Origin: Nectonema munidae | Lineage: Eukaryota > Nematomorpha > Nectonematoida > Nectonematidae | Assembly (NCBI GenBank): GCA_030549495.1 | Contig: JAUIRK010000008.1 | Span: 310,001 to 374,000, forward strand | Length of the DNA stretch: 64,000 bases | Direction: 5' to 3' | Shown: positions 61,800 to 64,000 of the stretch, one piece after another | Layout: each line of letters starts with the position of its first letter | How positions within the stretch are numbered: position 1 is the first letter of the stretch | The notes under the pieces: generated by a model | The model's input: the letters and a program-made list of their open reading frames with translations, nothing else | Databases searched by the model: none | What the model was told of the DNA's origin: nothing | Translations under genes and position numbers: made by a program

Positions 61800-64000
61800 A
61801 TCCACATCTCAACACAATTTATAAAAATTCTTCGATGTGCTTGACAATAAGAATAGCGGCTTTTATAACTGTTTTTTTTTCAAAAACAGAATCGAATATA
61901 TTCGAAGCAAAAAAGTATTACAACCGTGTGAATTGCGTTTGTCTCATCCATCAAGTTTGATGGCAAAAAATGGAAAAAGTCGCATTTTTTTCATCGACTG
62001 GACTCTGGCATCTTTATACAAGTAATTTAGGTTATGTTGGAAAAGAATGCACTTTCAGCAATCCAATCTCCTTTGATTGGTGTGTTCTCTAATTTTAACG
62101 TATACCAGATTCTTATCAGCGATTTTTGAACTAACTTTGGAGGTGCTCTTCTAGTTTGCATGCTTCCATTTGCAAAGGTCATTTTGTAAGCAACGAATTC
62201 AGACAATTGAATACTATTTTTAGTGATTTTTCTATGAGCAGAGTATACGGCATAACAAAAAGATTGTGTGATAAATTTTAGAAAATTTGAAACTGAAAAA
62301 GCCAAGCTAAATTAATTAAAATGTGAATTAATGTGCCAGTTGAAGGAAAGAGATTTGTCAGAGATATAGTACTCTTGCGTGTATGTTCTCTTTAGGTAAT
62401 TAGATATTAAGTTTCGAATTTCCATGTGAAGTTTGGTTTCTTTCAATGCTTTGTGTAATAGCGATGACGTAAAAATTTCCAGTCTTTCTTAGATCTCACG
62501 GAAACGTTTTAATTCACCTATATACGTCTCATTGCATATGAGGCAGGTGATTTTGTAAATGGCGGTACCTCTTTGGCATTGTTATTGTCCACTTGACAGA
62601 AAGATCATTGATTTTAAATTGATTTTGGAATTTACGTGGTATTGTGTTAAATAAAGAAGGTATTTGTGATATTTATAGGATCTTTCGTGGAATTGAACTG
62701 ATTGATCCACCCAACTTAGCATCTGATGAGAGCAGTGCTTTTGCACGTAGATTTGGCGCATTCGATAGATGTATTTTGGGTTGTTGGGTGTCTTTATATG
62801 GTTTATATGGCACAAAAGGTAACGGCTTTAGTTGAATATCTTTTTTATCTTTCATCGCAATGAAATGAATGTTATTATCCAGGGAGCTAGCATGTGAGAG
62901 GAAGGAATTAAATTCTTCTTCAGATTTGTTCCAGAGAAAATATGTATCATAGAATTAGATTCTTCTTCACATTTGTTCCAAAGAAATATGTATTCGTGGG
63001 AAGGATTGATCTTCTGATTCTACTTGACTCATGAAAGTATTGGATGAGATCATCTCTCCTAAAGGAAGTCCTTTAAGCTGAAGAGTTTTTGGTGCTATAA
63101 TATTCTATCATTTGATGCATGAAATCGAGTACGAGGGCGGTTTAATAAATCAGAATGGAGTTGTAGCGATCGACGACATCCAAACTAAAAAAGCGATGTG
63201 TTAGGAAGAAATTGTTTTTTTTAAGATTTTTTTATTTAGAAACTCTTTCCTACATTTATTAGCCAGCGTATAAAGAATTTGTTTTGCTTTGAAAAAATTC
63301 ATTGATTTATGTTATTCAAGGAAAACGTAATAAACTTTCTCTGGGGTTTTGATAATAGATGATAGATCTCACGAATAGATGGTGCTTACAAAGCCCAGCA
63401 TTGTTCAAGAGAAGAATTGAGGTGTCAAAAACAGGTGCAACCCTTACTTCTAACAATTCTAGCATCTCTAAAAGTTTGTCATTACTCTGTCAAGGAAATT
63501 CTTGCGAAGGATACGTTTTAAACAAATTTATTTATAATTGAGCTGACAAATGCTACGAAATTTACTTAACCTCACATAGAGCAAATCTGAAGATACTCTC
63601 CTGAAGCTAGTTTAGCCATTTTTGAATTCATGTTAGTTCTAAGAATGGAACAAATCAAAATCAACAAATCTTTATCATTTCTTAAAAATTTGGAACACCA
63701 ACTTGTTGATTCTTAAATCAAATGCTCAATTAAAATAAAGGATGATATACATACAATTAAAAAAGTGTTGGTATTGACGAAAATAATATGCAAGAAAGTC
63801 ATTAACCACTTTTTAAAGAAAGCTAATAGATGTAAAATTTATAAAAAAAAAACACATTGAAAGTGTACATCCTCGTGTTTTAAATGTAAAAATGTGTTTA
63901 AAACATAGTGAAGGATTTTGTAAACATGGGTAGATATAAATCTTTCAGAATAAATTTTTTTATGGAATTTTTTTGTTATTATATTTGCATTTGGATCAGT
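61800..64000. other. Unassigned region, possibly upstream part of the MULE-like element
   Basis: Minus-strand frames at 62027-62305 (EFVAYKMTFANGSMQTRRAP and PPKLVQKSLIRIWYTLK) and 62673-62855 (HLSNAPNLRAKALLSSDAKL) look protein-like. Their orientation and position would suit N-terminal sequence of the element at 60030-61290, but I could not align them to a family. A ~55-bp imperfect duplication (GATTCTTCTTCACATTTGTT) lies near 62905-62990. The last kilobase shows nothing identifiable. Confidence 0.3.

Overview
The window is AT-rich, intron-containing DNA with no operons, bacterial genes, CRISPR or LTR elements. It looks like an invertebrate animal genome. An arthropod is my best guess: the one clear host gene is an ADAMTS-type secreted metalloprotease, and the DNA is crowded with Tigger/pogo, piggyBac, hAT and MULE-like fossils, CR1/L2- and RTE-like LINE tails, MITEs and a tRNA-derived SINE. 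The arthropod guess is inference, not something the sequence proves.

Main gene (minus strand, about 35.5 kb down to 6.5 kb). I could chain 16 exons whose splice sites and reading phases agree. They give one 630-residue protein: signal peptide, reprolysin-type propeptide, a basic RKKRR cleavage site, a metzincin catalytic domain with an intact HExxHxxGxxH zinc site and Met-turn, a disintegrin-like segment, one TSP1 repeat and an ADAMTS Cys-rich segment, then a stop where the spacer domain would normally begin. Exons 6-16 are strongly supported, exons 2-3 well supported, and exons 1, 4 and 5 are tentative. The introns carry most of the mobile DNA of this half: a Tigger element that almost fills intron 3, a hAT-type MITE with a perfect 8-bp target duplication, a 2-kb inverted-repeat structure with a homopolymer core, a tRNA-derived SINE and several MITEs.

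Left edge (1-6 kb). This holds the last exon of a plus-strand gene that begins outside the window, a 22-bp minisatellite, a LINE 3' tail, a decayed Tigger copy and hAT-type MITE remnants.

Right half (36-64 kb). No well-supported host gene is seen, only a few exon-like pieces (38.3, 43.6, 56.4 kb). The rest is repeats: a plus-strand piggyBac copy split by a LINE tail (39.7-42.1 kb), a hAT C-terminal fragment (44.6 kb), a CR1/L2-like LINE sitting in a ~120-bp tandem array (46.1-48 kb), a minus-strand piggyBac copy (48.6-50.7 kb), another LINE 3' half ending in short tandem repeats (53.8-55.0 kb), two local tandem arrays (57.8-59.1 kb) and a MULE-like transposase fossil (60.0-61.3 kb). Two MITE families occur both near the left edge or inside the protease gene and again near 61.5 kb.

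I found no convincing new molecular system. The most useful results are the reconstructed protease gene and the mobile-element structures in and around it. All similarities were judged by eye; no database search was run.
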